Positions 18,281 to 28,552 are shown, numbered from the stretch's first letter. The stretch is DNA of 64,000 bases from Candidatus Ulvibacter alkanivorans (GCF_003333325.1 NZ_QOLC01000051.1:1-64000), one strand, 5' to 3'. A program made the numbers and translations. The notes: a model not told the origin generated them from the letters alone.

Positions 18281-19825
18281 ATGAACAGTAAATATATACT
18301 TCCAAAGATCGCTGTAGTTTTTGCCATGATATTGGCACTGTCTTCTTGCGAGGAGGATTTTTCTTCGATTGGAGCAGATGTTATTGGACTGCCCGACCTA
18401 GATGCTGAACCGGATATCGTAAGTTCAGTGGTAGCGTATAGTCGAAAGATGGCACCGGTACAAACAAACAACTTACCGGTTTACCAATTAGGAACCTATA
18501 ACGATCCTGTTTACGGCAAGTCTACAGTAAAATTGTTAAGTCAGCTTACTTTAGAAGATGAAGGTCCAAGTTTTGGTTCCGATCCTATTATCGATAGTGT
18601 AGCGTTGTACATTCCATTTTTTAGCGAAGGTACACAGACTGCAGATGGCGTTAACTATGCGTTAGATTCTGTCTTCGGAAACGATAAAATAAACATTCGA
18701 CTTTTCGAGTCGGGTTATTTGTTGCGTCAACTCGATCCGAATACGAATTTTGAAGAGCCTCAAAAATACTATTCAAATCAAGGGGATCTTTTTGAAAGTT
18801 TCTTACAAGAAGAGATCGCATTGATCGAAGATTTTCAGCCTAGCGAAGAAGGAATCATCTTCAATGCAGGTGTAGAGGGTGAAGAAGAATTATTGGCTCC
18901 GGGATTACGCGTATTATTGCCTACCGAATATTTTAAAGAGAAGATATTCGATCAAGAAGGAGAAGAAGTGTTATTGAATAATAATAACTTCGCTAATTAC
19001 TTGCGAGGGCTCTATTTTAACATCGAATCTGATCTGGACGACACAAACTTATTTTTGTTCGACCTAGAAGATGCGAATATTACGATCTACTATACTATAG
19101 ATGAACTCGATGACGATGGAAACCGTGAAGAACGCGAGTTTGAACTTAATTTCAACGGAGTAAATGTAAATGTGTTCGATAACGAACTAGCTCCACAAGT
19201 AGCGTCCGATCTCGAGAACCCAGATTTTAACAATGGAGAAGAAAAGTTGTATGTACGCGGCGGCAGCGGTGTATTCTCGATCATCGAACTATTTGGTGAA
19301 GACGCAGACAATAATGGTGTTGCAGACGAATTAGAACTGTTGCGAGAAAGAGAATTACTAATAAATGAAGCCAATCTTATTATTTATGTAGATCAAGATC
19401 AAGTAGAAGGAGGAGAAACCGAACCGGAACGATTACTAATTTACGATGCTAACAACAGTACAGTGTTGGTAGATTTTAATCAAGATCTTACTTCTTCCGA
19501 AGAACCATTAAATGCAGTAAATGTGCATTTAGGTCGATTGGACCGCGGTACCGATGAGAATGGCGACTTTTATAAACTTAGAATTACCAACCACGTTAGT
19601 AATTTAATAAATAGAGATTCTACCAATGTGCCGTTAGCACTTGTGGTATCTCAAAATGTGGTTCAACCCGGATTTCAAGACTTGAGAACCTCACAAGCAC
19701 CAGGAATTTTTGAAATCCCTGCAAGTTCGGTCATTTCTCCCGAAGGCACTGTATTAATTGGAAACAATACTGCCAATGAGAATAAAAGATTAAAGCTCCA
19801 AATCTATTTTACAGAACCTAATTAA
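18281..19825 (+). CDS. DUF4270 lipoprotein
   Basis: The product has 514 residues with a lipoprotein signal ending in ALSSC. The N-terminal motif (SIGADVIG) and repeated segments such as LGTYNDPVYGKS identify the Bacteroidetes DUF4270 family. It is rich in Asp and Glu and is probably surface or periplasmic. Function is unknown. glmS follows after 10 nt, so the two are probably co-transcribed, hinting at a cell-envelope role. Confidence 0.85.
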   Translation: MNSKYILPKIAVVFAMILALSSCEEDFSSIGADVIGLPDLDAEPDIVSSVVAYSRKMAPVQTNNLPVYQLGTYNDPVYGKSTVKLLSQLTLEDEGPSFGSDPIIDSVALYIPFFSEGTQTADGVNYALDSVFGNDKINIRLFESGYLLRQLDPNTNFEEPQKYYSNQGDLFESFLQEEIALIEDFQPSEEGIIFNAGVEGEEELLAPGLRVLLPTEYFKEKIFDQEGEEVLLNNNNFANYLRGLYFNIESDLDDTNLFLFDLEDANITIYYTIDELDDDGNREEREFELNFNGVNVNVFDNELAPQVASDLENPDFNNGEEKLYVRGGSGVFSIIELFGEDADNNGVADELELLRERELLINEANLIIYVDQDQVEGGETEPERLLIYDANNSTVLVDFNQDLTSSEEPLNAVNVHLGRLDRGTDENGDFYKLRITNHVSNLINRDSTNVPLALVVSQNVVQPGFQDLRTSQAPGIFEIPASSVISPEGTVLIGNNTANENKRLKLQIYFTEPN

Positions 19826-19835
19826 ATAATCGCCT

Positions 19836-21683
19836 ATGTGTGGTATCGTTGGATACATTGGAAACAGAGAAGCATATCCCGTAATCTTAAACGGATTAAA
19901 ACGTTTGGAATACAGAGGATATGACAGTGCAGGAATAGCTTTGTACGACGGTTCTGATATTCAATTGTGCAAGACCCAAGGAAAGGTTTCCGACTTGGAA
20001 GCTAAAGTTGAAAAGTCCATTACTTCAAAAGGAAGCTTGGGAATAGGTCATACAAGATGGGCCACACACGGTGTGCCTAACGATGTTAATTCACATCCTC
20101 ATTACTCGAACAGTGGAGACCTTGTTATAATTCATAATGGGATCATCGAAAATTATGGTTCTATTAAAAAAGAATTGATAAATCGAGGGTATACATTTAC
20201 GTCAGATACCGATACAGAAGTATTGGTGAATTTGATCGAAGAGATCAAAAAGCAAGAAGATGTAAAGCTGGGGAAAGCAGTTCAGATCGCTTTAAATCAA
20301 GTAGTTGGTGCTTATGCCATTGCGTTGTTCGACCGAAACAAACCCGATGAGATCGTTGTAGCCAAGCTTGGCAGTCCCTTGGCCATTGGTATTGGTGAAG
20401 ACGAATTTTTTGTGGCTAGTGACGCTTCTCCTTTTATCGAATTTACGAACAATGCCATCTATCTTAAAGATGAGGAAATGGCGATCATTCGTCGTGGTAG
20501 AGAGGTGAAGGTTAGAAATATCAAAGGTGATAAACTAGTTGCGCCTTACATTCAAGAATTGCAACTTAACCTTGAACAGATCGAAAAAGGGGGCTATGAT
20601 CATTTTATGTTGAAAGAGATCAACGAACAGCCTTCAGTAATAAAAGATACCTATCGTGGTCGTCTATTAGCCGATCAAGGAATAATAAAATTAGGTGGAT
20701 TAGAAGATTATATCTCAAAATTTACCAATGCAGATCGAATTATAATCGTAGCCTGTGGCACCTCTTGGCATGCAGGCTTAGTAGCAGAATATATCTTTGA
20801 GGATCTGGTGCGTATCCCCGTTGAGGTGGAATATGCATCTGAGTTCCGTTATAGAAATCCGATTATTACCGAAAAGGATGTGGTTATTGCAATCTCTCAG
20901 AGTGGAGAAACAGCAGATACGTTGGCGGCCATTAAGCTTGCCAAAGAAAAAGGCGCTTTTGTGTATGGAATATGTAACGTAGTAGGGTCAACGATCTCTC
21001 GCGAAACACATAGTGGAACTTACACCCACGCCGGTCCCGAAATTGGAGTGGCATCTACCAAAGCATTTACTACACAGATCACGGTACTTACTATGATCGC
21101 ACTTAGGTTGGCAAAAGTAAAAGGGACTGTTTCACAAAGCGATTATATGCTTCACCTTCGTGAACTGGAGATGATTCCGTCTAAGGTTGAAAAAGCACTT
21201 CAAGAAGAAGACAATATTATCCAGATCGCCGAGATCTTTAAAGCAGCTAAGAATTTTCTTTACCTCGGAAGAGGTTATAATTTCCCGGTGGCCTTGGAAG
21301 GCGCATTGAAGTTAAAGGAAATCTCCTATATACATGCCGAAGGATATCCGGCGGCCGAAATGAAACACGGTCCTATAGCACTTATAGACGAGCAAATGCC
21401 GGTTGTTGTGATTGCAATAAACAGTAATCACTACGAAAAAGTGGTTAGTAACATTCAAGAGATCAAATCACGTAAGGGTAAGATCATCGCCGTAGTGACC
21501 GAAGGAGATACTGTTGTAAAAGAAATGGCCGATTATATAATGGAAGTGCCGGCAACACCCGAAGCACTTACGCCACTTGTTACGACAATCCCACTGCAAT
21601 TGCTTTCGTATCATATCGCAGTTATGTTGGGTCGCGATGTAGACCAACCGCGAAATTTAGCGAAATCGGTTACTGTAGAGTAA
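19836..21683 (+). CDS. glmS: Glutamine-fructose-6-phosphate aminotransferase
   Basis: The product has 615 residues. Cys2 (MCGIVGYIGN) is the glutaminase nucleophile. HTRWATHG and GIIENY lie in the glutaminase domain, followed by two SIS isomerase domains (CGTSWHAGL and SQSGETADTL; then YLGRGYNFPVALEGALKLKE) and the usual C-terminal tail KSVTVE. It makes glucosamine-6-phosphate for peptidoglycan and LPS. No glmS ribozyme is seen in the 10-nt gap upstream, as expected outside Firmicutes. Confidence 0.97.
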   Translation: MCGIVGYIGNREAYPVILNGLKRLEYRGYDSAGIALYDGSDIQLCKTQGKVSDLEAKVEKSITSKGSLGIGHTRWATHGVPNDVNSHPHYSNSGDLVIIHNGIIENYGSIKKELINRGYTFTSDTDTEVLVNLIEEIKKQEDVKLGKAVQIALNQVVGAYAIALFDRNKPDEIVVAKLGSPLAIGIGEDEFFVASDASPFIEFTNNAIYLKDEEMAIIRRGREVKVRNIKGDKLVAPYIQELQLNLEQIEKGGYDHFMLKEINEQPSVIKDTYRGRLLADQGIIKLGGLEDYISKFTNADRIIIVACGTSWHAGLVAEYIFEDLVRIPVEVEYASEFRYRNPIITEKDVVIAISQSGETADTLAAIKLAKEKGAFVYGICNVVGSTISRETHSGTYTHAGPEIGVASTKAFTTQITVLTMIALRLAKVKGTVSQSDYMLHLRELEMIPSKVEKALQEEDNIIQIAEIFKAAKNFLYLGRGYNFPVALEGALKLKEISYIHAEGYPAAEMKHGPIALIDEQMPVVVIAINSNHYEKVVSNIQEIKSRKGKIIAVVTEGDTVVKEMADYIMEVPATPEALTPLVTTIPLQLLSYHIAVMLGRDVDQPRNLAKSVTVE

Positions 21684-21724
21684 TTTACTTTTACACCTTC
21701 GTAAATTGATGTACTTTTATTCGA

Positions 21725-22450
21725 ATGAATAAGGTCATCAATCTTATTTCCGGACCTAGAAATTTATCTACCGCTCTAATGTATTCCTTTGCACAACGCA
21801 AAGATTGTAATGTGTTGGATGAACCGTTTTATGGGTATTATCTAAACAATACGAGCGATCGAGTAGAACACCCTGCTCACGACCAGATCATTCGTACGAT
21901 GGAGCTAGATGAAACTGCTATTGTCGAAGGCATCAATGCCTTGGCAGCGGTAAAGCATGTCTTTGTAAAAGGAATGGCACATCATTATTTGGCTGAGGAT
22001 CCTCACTTTATTTTAAATTGGGATACTATTATCTTACTGCGTCATCCTAAAAAATTAATTGCTTCTTTTGCACGGGTTATTGATGCCCCGCAGATACAGG
22101 ATATAGGCACTCGAAAAATAGCAGCCTTGTTTTCTTTTCTGAAAGCAAACGGAAAGATCCCTATAGTCATCGATAGCGATGAACTGCTGAAAGACCCTAA
22201 AAATTATCTAAAAAAGATATGTACACGATTGGATCTCCCATTTTCCGAAGCGATGCTTCAGTGGGAAAAGGGGGGGTTACCAGAGGATGGAATTTGGGCT
22301 TCGCATTGGTATAAGAACGTGCATGAATCCAACGGATTTAAGGTGCAAAAAAGTAGTTCGCAAGAATTGCCGGAACATCTAGAGCCCTTGTTGGCAGAGG
22401 CTATGCCTTATTACAACAGTTTAAAAGAACATATATTAAAAAACGATTAG
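21725..22450 (+). CDS. Sulfotransferase-like P-loop protein
   Basis: The product has 241 residues. The N-terminal loop SGPRNLSTALMYSFAQR resembles the 5'-phosphosulfate loop of sulfotransferases, and LLRHPKKLIASFARV resembles the 3'-phosphate loop. It is shorter than most true sulfotransferases. It overlaps neither neighbour but lies only 2 nt from the aminotransferase gene, so the two are translationally linked. The acceptor is unknown; a role tied to the aminotransferase is an inference from gene order. Confidence 0.75.
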   Translation: MNKVINLISGPRNLSTALMYSFAQRKDCNVLDEPFYGYYLNNTSDRVEHPAHDQIIRTMELDETAIVEGINALAAVKHVFVKGMAHHYLAEDPHFILNWDTIILLRHPKKLIASFARVIDAPQIQDIGTRKIAALFSFLKANGKIPIVIDSDELLKDPKNYLKKICTRLDLPFSEAMLQWEKGGLPEDGIWASHWYKNVHESNGFKVQKSSSQELPEHLEPLLAEAMPYYNSLKEHILKND

Positions 22451-22452
22451 CT

Positions 22453-23346
22453 ATGCTTCAAAAATTTGATACTCGAAATAATGAAATTCAAGTGTATGTA
22501 AAAGACCGTTTGTACCCAAGGGCAGAAGCTAAAGTTTCGGTATTCGACAGTTCGGTGCAAGGAGGTGATGCCGTTTGGGAAGGCTTGCGTGTCTACCCGG
22601 AGGGTATCGTTTGCTTAGATCAACATTTAACCCGCTTGCAAGAAAGTGCAAAAACTTTAGCGTTTGTAGACATTCCTTCTAAAGAGGAGATCAAAAAAGC
22701 CATTAAACTAACGTTAGAGGCCAATGAAATGAATGATGATGTACACATTCGTCTCACATTAACACGTGGAGAAAAGATCACCAGTGGGATGGACCCAAGA
22801 CTTAATCAAAACGGATCGTGCCTTATCGTATTGGCCGAATGGAAACCGCTAGTCTACGATAATTCTAGTGGTATAAAAGTGCTAAGTAGTAGTCAGCGTC
22901 GCAATGCTCCTCAATTCTTAGACAGTAAGATCCATCACAATAATTTGCTTAATAACATCATCGCGAAGATTCAGGCGAATGTGGCTGGAAAAGATGCGGG
23001 GCTTATGTTGGACGAGCGTGGTTTTGTTGCCGAATTGAACGGTAGCAACCTCTTTATGGTAAAGAATGAGAAGGTGTATACACCCTTTGCACATGCTTGC
23101 TTGCCCGGTATTACAAGGAGTACCGTGATCGAAATGTGTCAAGAAATGGGCGTTGCTGTTCAAGAAGCAGATTTGTCGTTGAGTGAGTTGATAAACGCAG
23201 ATGGTGTTTTTGCTACGGGAACCATGGGCGAGCTTACACCGGTAGTGGAGATTGACGGTAGAGAAATATCTAAAAATGCTCCCCTTATGGAAAACGTATT
23301 AAGCTACTTCAAGCAGCAAATACGATCGCGATGTGAATCGCTTTAA
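22453..23346 (+). CDS. Class IV aminotransferase (branched-chain/D-amino-acid type)
   Basis: The product has 297 residues, a PLP fold-type IV enzyme. The N-terminal VSVFDSSVQGGDAVWEGLRV is typical. Lys159 (LDSKIHHNN) is the likely Schiff-base lysine, followed by NGSNLFMVKN, LPGITRSTVIEM and GTMGELTPV. It could transaminate branched-chain amino acids, D-alanine or 4-amino-4-deoxychorismate; the sequence alone does not decide. It is paired with the sulfotransferase-like gene. Confidence 0.85.
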   Translation: MLQKFDTRNNEIQVYVKDRLYPRAEAKVSVFDSSVQGGDAVWEGLRVYPEGIVCLDQHLTRLQESAKTLAFVDIPSKEEIKKAIKLTLEANEMNDDVHIRLTLTRGEKITSGMDPRLNQNGSCLIVLAEWKPLVYDNSSGIKVLSSSQRRNAPQFLDSKIHHNNLLNNIIAKIQANVAGKDAGLMLDERGFVAELNGSNLFMVKNEKVYTPFAHACLPGITRSTVIEMCQEMGVAVQEADLSLSELINADGVFATGTMGELTPVVEIDGREISKNAPLMENVLSYFKQQIRSRCESL

Positions 23347-23437
23347 CAATGCTAAAATTTGGGTAGGGTTACTTTCTTCCTTTAAAAAGAAGTAGATTTA
23401 CCTAAATCAATTATATCATATACTAGAAGCTCATTTT

Positions 23438-24868
23438 ATGAAACAATTTTTCCTCCTTTTACTATTTTCATTTTCAATTAGTACTCAAGCTCAAACACCT
23501 TGTGTTGGTAATACGGCCGATGGTTTTCCGTGCGACGGTTACCTATTACAATCCAACCTACCTCTTACTACATTTAGCGCATCTTCAGGGAATGATTCAT
23601 GGGGTTGGACAGACCCTTCCGACGGAAAAGAATACGTGCTTATGGGCTTAAATAATGGGACGGCCTTTATCGATATAAGTGATCCTGTAAATCCGGTGTA
23701 TTTAGGAAAACTTCCTACCCACAGTTTTGACAGTCAGTGGCGAGATGTAAAAGTTTATAATAATCATGCTTTTATAGTGAGCGAGGCAGACAATCATGGG
23801 ATGCAGGTATTCGATCTTACCCGACTGCGAACGGTCGTTAATCCACCTGTGGTCTTTACCGAAGATGGACATTACGACGGGTTTTTACGAGCGCATAATG
23901 TGGTGATAAACGAAGCTGAAGCCTATGCCTATGGTGTGGGTACTCAAACTTTTTCGGGGGGTCCTCACTTTGTAGATATTAGCGATCCCACCAATCCGGT
24001 GGCAGCCGGCGGTTTCTCCGGTTATGGATATTCTCACGATGCTCAGGTGGTTACCTATAACGGTCCCGATACTGATTATGCAGGACGAGAGATCTATGTT
24101 GGTAGTAATGAAGATGAGGTGGCCATTGTGGATGTGACCGACAAGAACAATCCGGTGGCAATTGCAAGCATAGGGTATTCGAATATCGGGTACACCCACC
24201 AAGGCTGGTTTACCGAAGATCAGCGATACTTTATTGTTGGGGACGAGTTGGATGAGTTGTTCTTTGGATTTATGACCCGAATCATCATCATGGATTTTAC
24301 CGATCTTGATAATCCGCAGTTGCATTTCGAATACACCGGTACCACACAGGCGTCCGATCACAATTTATACGTGTTAGGAGATACGATGTACTTGGCCAAC
24401 TACAGAGGGGGTATGCGCGTGTATGATATTTCGGATATCGAAAACCAGAACATTATCGAAACCGGTTATTTTGACACTTACCCACCCAACGACAATGCAG
24501 GTGCAAGTGTCGGTGACCCCGGTGCGTGGAATGTGTATCCCTACTTTCAGAGCAGCAATTTGATCGTTACTAATTACTCGGATAATGGTGGTATGTTCGT
24601 GGTGCGAGACGAGAGTATTTTAAGTGTTAATGAATCAGCAGCACTAAGTGCGACTATTTTTCCAAATCCAACTACAGATGCCTTTAGTATTCGATTAGAT
24701 GCTATGCCTATTACCAAGGTGGTGGTGTATGATCTCTTCGGAAAGGTCTTATATGAAAATGACCAGATTAACGCTGCTTCTTATACCGTGGATATTGCCT
24801 CGTTCGCTTCAGGAATATATATGGTTAGGATCAATGATACCATTAGTGCCAAGATAAGCAAACAGTAG
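23438..24868 (+). CDS. Choice-of-anchor B protein with LVIVD repeats and T9SS domain
   Basis: The product has 476 residues with a signal peptide ending in TQAQ. Several beta-propeller-like LVIVD blades are visible (AFIDISDPVNPVYLG, FVDISDPTNPVAAGG, AIVDVTDKNNPVAIA, RVYDISDIENQNII). The region before the tail matches the choice-of-anchor B family. The last 75 residues form a T9SS type A sorting domain (FPNPTTDAFSIRL, VYDLFGKVLYE, FASGIYMVRI). It is a predicted surface or secreted protein of unknown function. Confidence 0.9.
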   Translation: MKQFFLLLLFSFSISTQAQTPCVGNTADGFPCDGYLLQSNLPLTTFSASSGNDSWGWTDPSDGKEYVLMGLNNGTAFIDISDPVNPVYLGKLPTHSFDSQWRDVKVYNNHAFIVSEADNHGMQVFDLTRLRTVVNPPVVFTEDGHYDGFLRAHNVVINEAEAYAYGVGTQTFSGGPHFVDISDPTNPVAAGGFSGYGYSHDAQVVTYNGPDTDYAGREIYVGSNEDEVAIVDVTDKNNPVAIASIGYSNIGYTHQGWFTEDQRYFIVGDELDELFFGFMTRIIIMDFTDLDNPQLHFEYTGTTQASDHNLYVLGDTMYLANYRGGMRVYDISDIENQNIIETGYFDTYPPNDNAGASVGDPGAWNVYPYFQSSNLIVTNYSDNGGMFVVRDESILSVNESAALSATIFPNPTTDAFSIRLDAMPITKVVVYDLFGKVLYENDQINAASYTVDIASFASGIYMVRINDTISAKISKQ

Positions 24869-25137
24869 CCACGGAAGCGGTAGTGAGGGTTCGAGATCTT
24901 GAGCGTTCTTCTTAGTTACTTCCTACACAAAAGGAGTCGGGGCAGCGATTGCAGCTAGCTACCCTGCCCATGCCTGACCGATTTGGCAGGCAGGCTTGTA
25001 GCGCGAAAAGCGCGGTTGACTAAGACGAGGCGGTGAAGTATTCAAGAATTATTGAAGTTTGGGACGGCTTAGGCAAGCCCCCAAGATAAGGGTCGAGAAT
25101 GGTTCAAAAAAAGCCATTAAAATATTCGTCATTTCCA
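24869..25137. other. Intergenic spacer with a folded GC-rich element
   Basis: No ORF is supported in this spacer. It is noticeably richer in G and C than its flanks and holds a cluster of short inverted repeats at 24911-25024, described as a separate entry. The atpD promoter starts at 25138. Confidence 0.6.
24911..25024. repeat. Multi-hairpin palindromic element
   Basis: An outer 6-bp stem (CTTAGT at 24911-24916 with ACTAAG at 25019-25024) encloses four local stems: TCCT/AGGA (24921-24924 with 24932-24935), GGGCAG/CTGCCC (24940-24945 with 24964-24969), TGCCTG/CAGGCA (24971-24976 with 24987-24992), and GCGC/GCGC (25001-25004 with 25010-25013). This is either a dispersed palindromic repeat of the kind common in Flavobacteriaceae or a structured RNA. 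Confidence 0.5.
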
Positions 25138-25169
25138 TTGTAAAATTTGAATAGAAAAAACTATCTTTG
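25138..25169 (+). promoter_or_regulatory. atpD promoter
   Basis: TTG at 25138-25140, 21-nt spacer and TATCTTTG at 25162-25169 match the Bacteroidetes sigma consensus. The predicted leader before the ATG at 25232 is about 55 nt. Confidence 0.7.
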
Positions 25170-25213
25170 CACCGTTCAAAAACGGGGTAAGGAACAAAGC
25201 CTTATCCAACTAA

Positions 25214-26737
<1,524 letters not shown>

Positions 26738-26756
26738 GAAAATAAATTTTAATAGA

Positions 26757-26775
26757 TTCTGAAACAAGTTCAGAA
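26757..26775. repeat. Short palindrome between atpD and atpC
   Basis: TTCTGAA, a 5-nt spacer and TTCAGAA form a perfect 7-bp inverted repeat. Its context (AGATTCTGAAACAAGTTCAG) resembles dispersed intergenic repeats of Flavobacteriaceae and ends like the repeat family found after atpC. Confidence 0.6.
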
Positions 26776-26793
26776 CGACAAATAAATTTGTCT

Positions 26794-27072
26794 ATGTACT
26801 TAGAAATTGTAACTCCTGAAGCATCTATCGTATCCGGCGAAGTTGAGTCGGTAACCGTACCTGGTGTGGAAGGACCTTTCCAGATGTTGAACAATCACGC
26901 AGCCATCGTCTCTTTATTGGGGCCCGGTTCGGTGAAATTCCGTGGAAACCCTACTATCGCCGAAGGCTTTGAAAAGAAGTTCGTAAAAGATGCCGATGGA
27001 AAATGGGTGATGGACATTCAAGGTGGAACAGTGGAATGTAAGGACAACAAAATTATAGTGCTAGCCGATTAA
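26794..27072 (+). CDS. atpC: ATP synthase subunit epsilon, short form
   Basis: Starting at ATG 26794 gives 92 residues that cover only the N-terminal beta-sandwich (YLEIVTPEASIVSGEVE, GPFQMLNNHA). The C-terminal two-helix domain, which makes most bacterial proteins 130-140 residues and can inhibit ATP hydrolysis, is absent. A TTG two codons earlier is a less likely start. It is co-transcribed with atpD, and a strong terminator follows. Confidence 0.92.
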   Translation: MYLEIVTPEASIVSGEVESVTVPGVEGPFQMLNNHAAIVSLLGPGSVKFRGNPTIAEGFEKKFVKDADGKWVMDIQGGTVECKDNKIIVLAD

Positions 27073-27095
27073 GGACTGCACTGTACTTATAAGAA

Positions 27096-27129
27096 TAATC
27101 CCGAGCTATATGGCTCGGGATTTTTTTTT
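27096..27129 (+). terminator. Intrinsic terminator of atpD-atpC
   Basis: A perfect stem of about 10 bp (AATCCCGAGC with GCTCGGGATT) is followed by nine T residues, 25 nt past the atpC stop. Confidence 0.93.
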
Positions 27130-27136
27130 GGAGAAA

Positions 27137-27421
27137 TGCTTCGCTTCGCTCTGAATGACAGAGGTATGTCATCTCGATCGTATGTGAGAGATCTTTTGAT
27201 TTGTGCTTGTTATTGCTAGATTCTTCGCTACGCTCTGAATGACAAAGAGATTCTTCGCTACGCTCTGAATGACAAGAGATGCTTCGCTGTGCTCTGAATG
27301 ACAGTGGTATGTCATCTCGAACGTATGTGAGAGATCTTTTGATTTGTGTTTGTTATTGTTAGATTCTTCGCTGTGCTCTGAATGACAAAGAGATTCATCG
27401 CTTCGCTCTGAATGACAATGT
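27137..27421. repeat. 143-bp tandem duplication built from a 27-nt intergenic repeat
   Basis: Two near-identical units start at 27137 and 27280. Together they hold six copies of a unit of the form AGATTCTTCGCTACGCTCTG + AATGACA (near 27137, 27218, 27247, 27277, 27361 and 27391) with variation in the CGCTACGC part. Each also holds one copy of a longer segment containing GGTATGTCATCTCGA and GTGAGAGATCTTTTGATTTG. The spacer 27130-27425 has no gene. Similar sequences occur in intergenic DNA of many Flavobacteriaceae. Confidence 0.9.
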
Positions 27422-27425
27422 AGTG

Positions 27426-27965
27426 TTAATTAAGATAAATCAACCACCAGTTCTTTCCTTCTGCCCTATAACGCGATAGGGTCTTAAAACCAATGGCATT
27501 ATGGGCTGCTAACGAACGCCGATTGTCTGTGTCTACTTCAGTGATGATCGTTTCAAATTTTGGAATCACCGCTATTCGCATCATTTCATAGAGTTTCCTG
27601 AAGATCCCTTGTCCGCGATACGCTTTCGCAATACAGATCTGTCCCATGATGATATAGTTGTTAATCGTGTCGTCTAATGCTATTACACGTTCAATCTCTT
27701 GGATCATGGGTTTAAGAATCTCGATCTCTTCGCCAAAATCTTTATGCATACATAGTGCATACCCCACAACCGTATCACCATCTTTTGCCAAAATATGAGC
27801 ACAGCGCTCGTTCATTCTAGTTAGCAGGTCAAGTGTATGGTGAACAGTTACAAAGCCCTCTTGTTGCTTTTCTTCGGAAGAAAGCGCGGTAGGTAAATTT
27901 TCCTGTTGCAGTTCTAGTATTTGTTGCAGTTCCTCCGGATTAGTAACGCGCACGTAGTGTATCAT
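27426..27965 (-). CDS. GNAT family N-acetyltransferase
   Basis: The product has 179 residues. The acetyl-CoA loop is visible in the centre (QICIAKAYRGQGIFRKLYEMM, a Q/RxxGxG/A motif) with the downstream EVDTDNRRSLAAHNAIGFK strand-helix typical of the fold. The substrate is unknown. It begins 13 nt after the MgtC-like gene on the same strand, so the two may be co-transcribed. Confidence 0.87.
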   Translation of the reverse strand: MIHYVRVTNPEELQQILELQQENLPTALSSEEKQQEGFVTVHHTLDLLTRMNERCAHILAKDGDTVVGYALCMHKDFGEEIEILKPMIQEIERVIALDDTINNYIIMGQICIAKAYRGQGIFRKLYEMMRIAVIPKFETIITEVDTDNRRSLAAHNAIGFKTLSRYRAEGKNWWLIYLN

Positions 27966-27978
27966 GGTTACAAGCTAT

Positions 27979-28410
27979 TTAGGACTCATCATCTTTATTT
28001 CTACTGATCTTATCATCTATAATTCCAAATAAATAATTGATTATCACGACCACCACGGTGAGTATGGCCAGCTCCCAATAGAGTCCGAAACCTGCCAAAC
28101 ATCCTGCCCCAGCACTGCACCAAATAGTGGCTGCTGTTGTAAGTCCGTGAATGTCTTTACCTCGTTGAATAATAGTTCCTGCACCTAAGAACCCTACGCC
28201 TATCACCACCTGACTTAATACACGGGTGCTGTCTACATAATCATCACCTATAAAGCGAACTGAAATCGCTACAAACACAGCTGCTCCCAACGCCACTAGC
28301 ATATTAGTTTTGAGTCCGGCACTTTTGTTTTTAAACTCACGCTCTATCCCTATAAGTATTCCGGCCGCAATCGCACAGCCAATACGCAGCGCGAATTCGT
28401 ACACTTCCAT
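27979..28410 (-). CDS. MgtC/SapB family membrane protein
   Basis: The product has 143 residues with four to five transmembrane helices. GILIGIEREFKNKSAGLKTNMLV and GFLGAGTIIQRG are family signatures. It corresponds to the membrane part of MgtC and lacks the soluble C-terminal domain. Its role may be magnesium or acid stress adaptation, as in relatives; there is no direct evidence here. Confidence 0.9.
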   Translation of the reverse strand: MEVYEFALRIGCAIAAGILIGIEREFKNKSAGLKTNMLVALGAAVFVAISVRFIGDDYVDSTRVLSQVVIGVGFLGAGTIIQRGKDIHGLTTAATIWCSAGAGCLAGFGLYWELAILTVVVVIINYLFGIIDDKISRNKDDES

Positions 28411-28506
28411 AATATTCTAATTTTAATTAAAGTTACTAAAAATCAATTGAAAATATACGCGTAGATCAAGTTGTGCCGAGCACTAAAAAAAAGCATTTTC
28501 AAAATG

Positions 28507-28530
28507 TTGTAACAGTATTAATGCTTACAA
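28507..28530. promoter_or_regulatory. Inverted repeat, possible operator of bioF
   Basis: TTGTAA (28507-28512) and TTACAA (28525-28530) form a perfect inverted repeat with a 12-nt spacer, just upstream of the -7 element. The half-site resembles the BirA box TTGTAAACC, but the spacing is shorter than in known BirA operators. Confidence 0.4.
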
Positions 28531-28540
28531 TTAGCTTCAC

Positions 28541-28548
28541 TATCTTTG
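28541..28548 (+). promoter_or_regulatory. bioF -7 element, leaderless layout
   Basis: TATCTTTG fits TAnnTTTG exactly and ends 4 nt before the bioF ATG at 28553, so the transcript should start at or next to the start codon. Confidence 0.6.
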
Positions 28549-28552
28549 AAAT

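Noticed and set aside
19826-19835. glmS ribozyme
   Set aside because: The gap before glmS is only 10 nt, and the upstream sequence is DUF4270 coding DNA.
23885-24361. 158-codon ORF opposite the choice-of-anchor B gene
   Set aside because: It mirrors the propeller repeats of a well-supported T9SS protein and has no recognisable domain.
26783-26790. Separate leaderless promoter for atpC (TAAATTTG, 3 nt before ATG)
   Set aside because: No TTG at -33, and atpD-atpC co-transcription up to the strong terminator is the simpler view. The match may be chance.
27137-27421. CRISPR-like array of six 27-nt units
   Set aside because: Spacing is irregular, the intervening sequences are themselves repeated, the units vary, and no cas genes are near. 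It is a tandem intergenic repeat.
28507-28530. A true BirA operator upstream of bioF
   Set aside because: The half-sites agree, but the known boxes have a spacer of about 20 nt between TTGTAA and TTACAA and extra CC/GG bases. Kept only as a generic inverted repeat.
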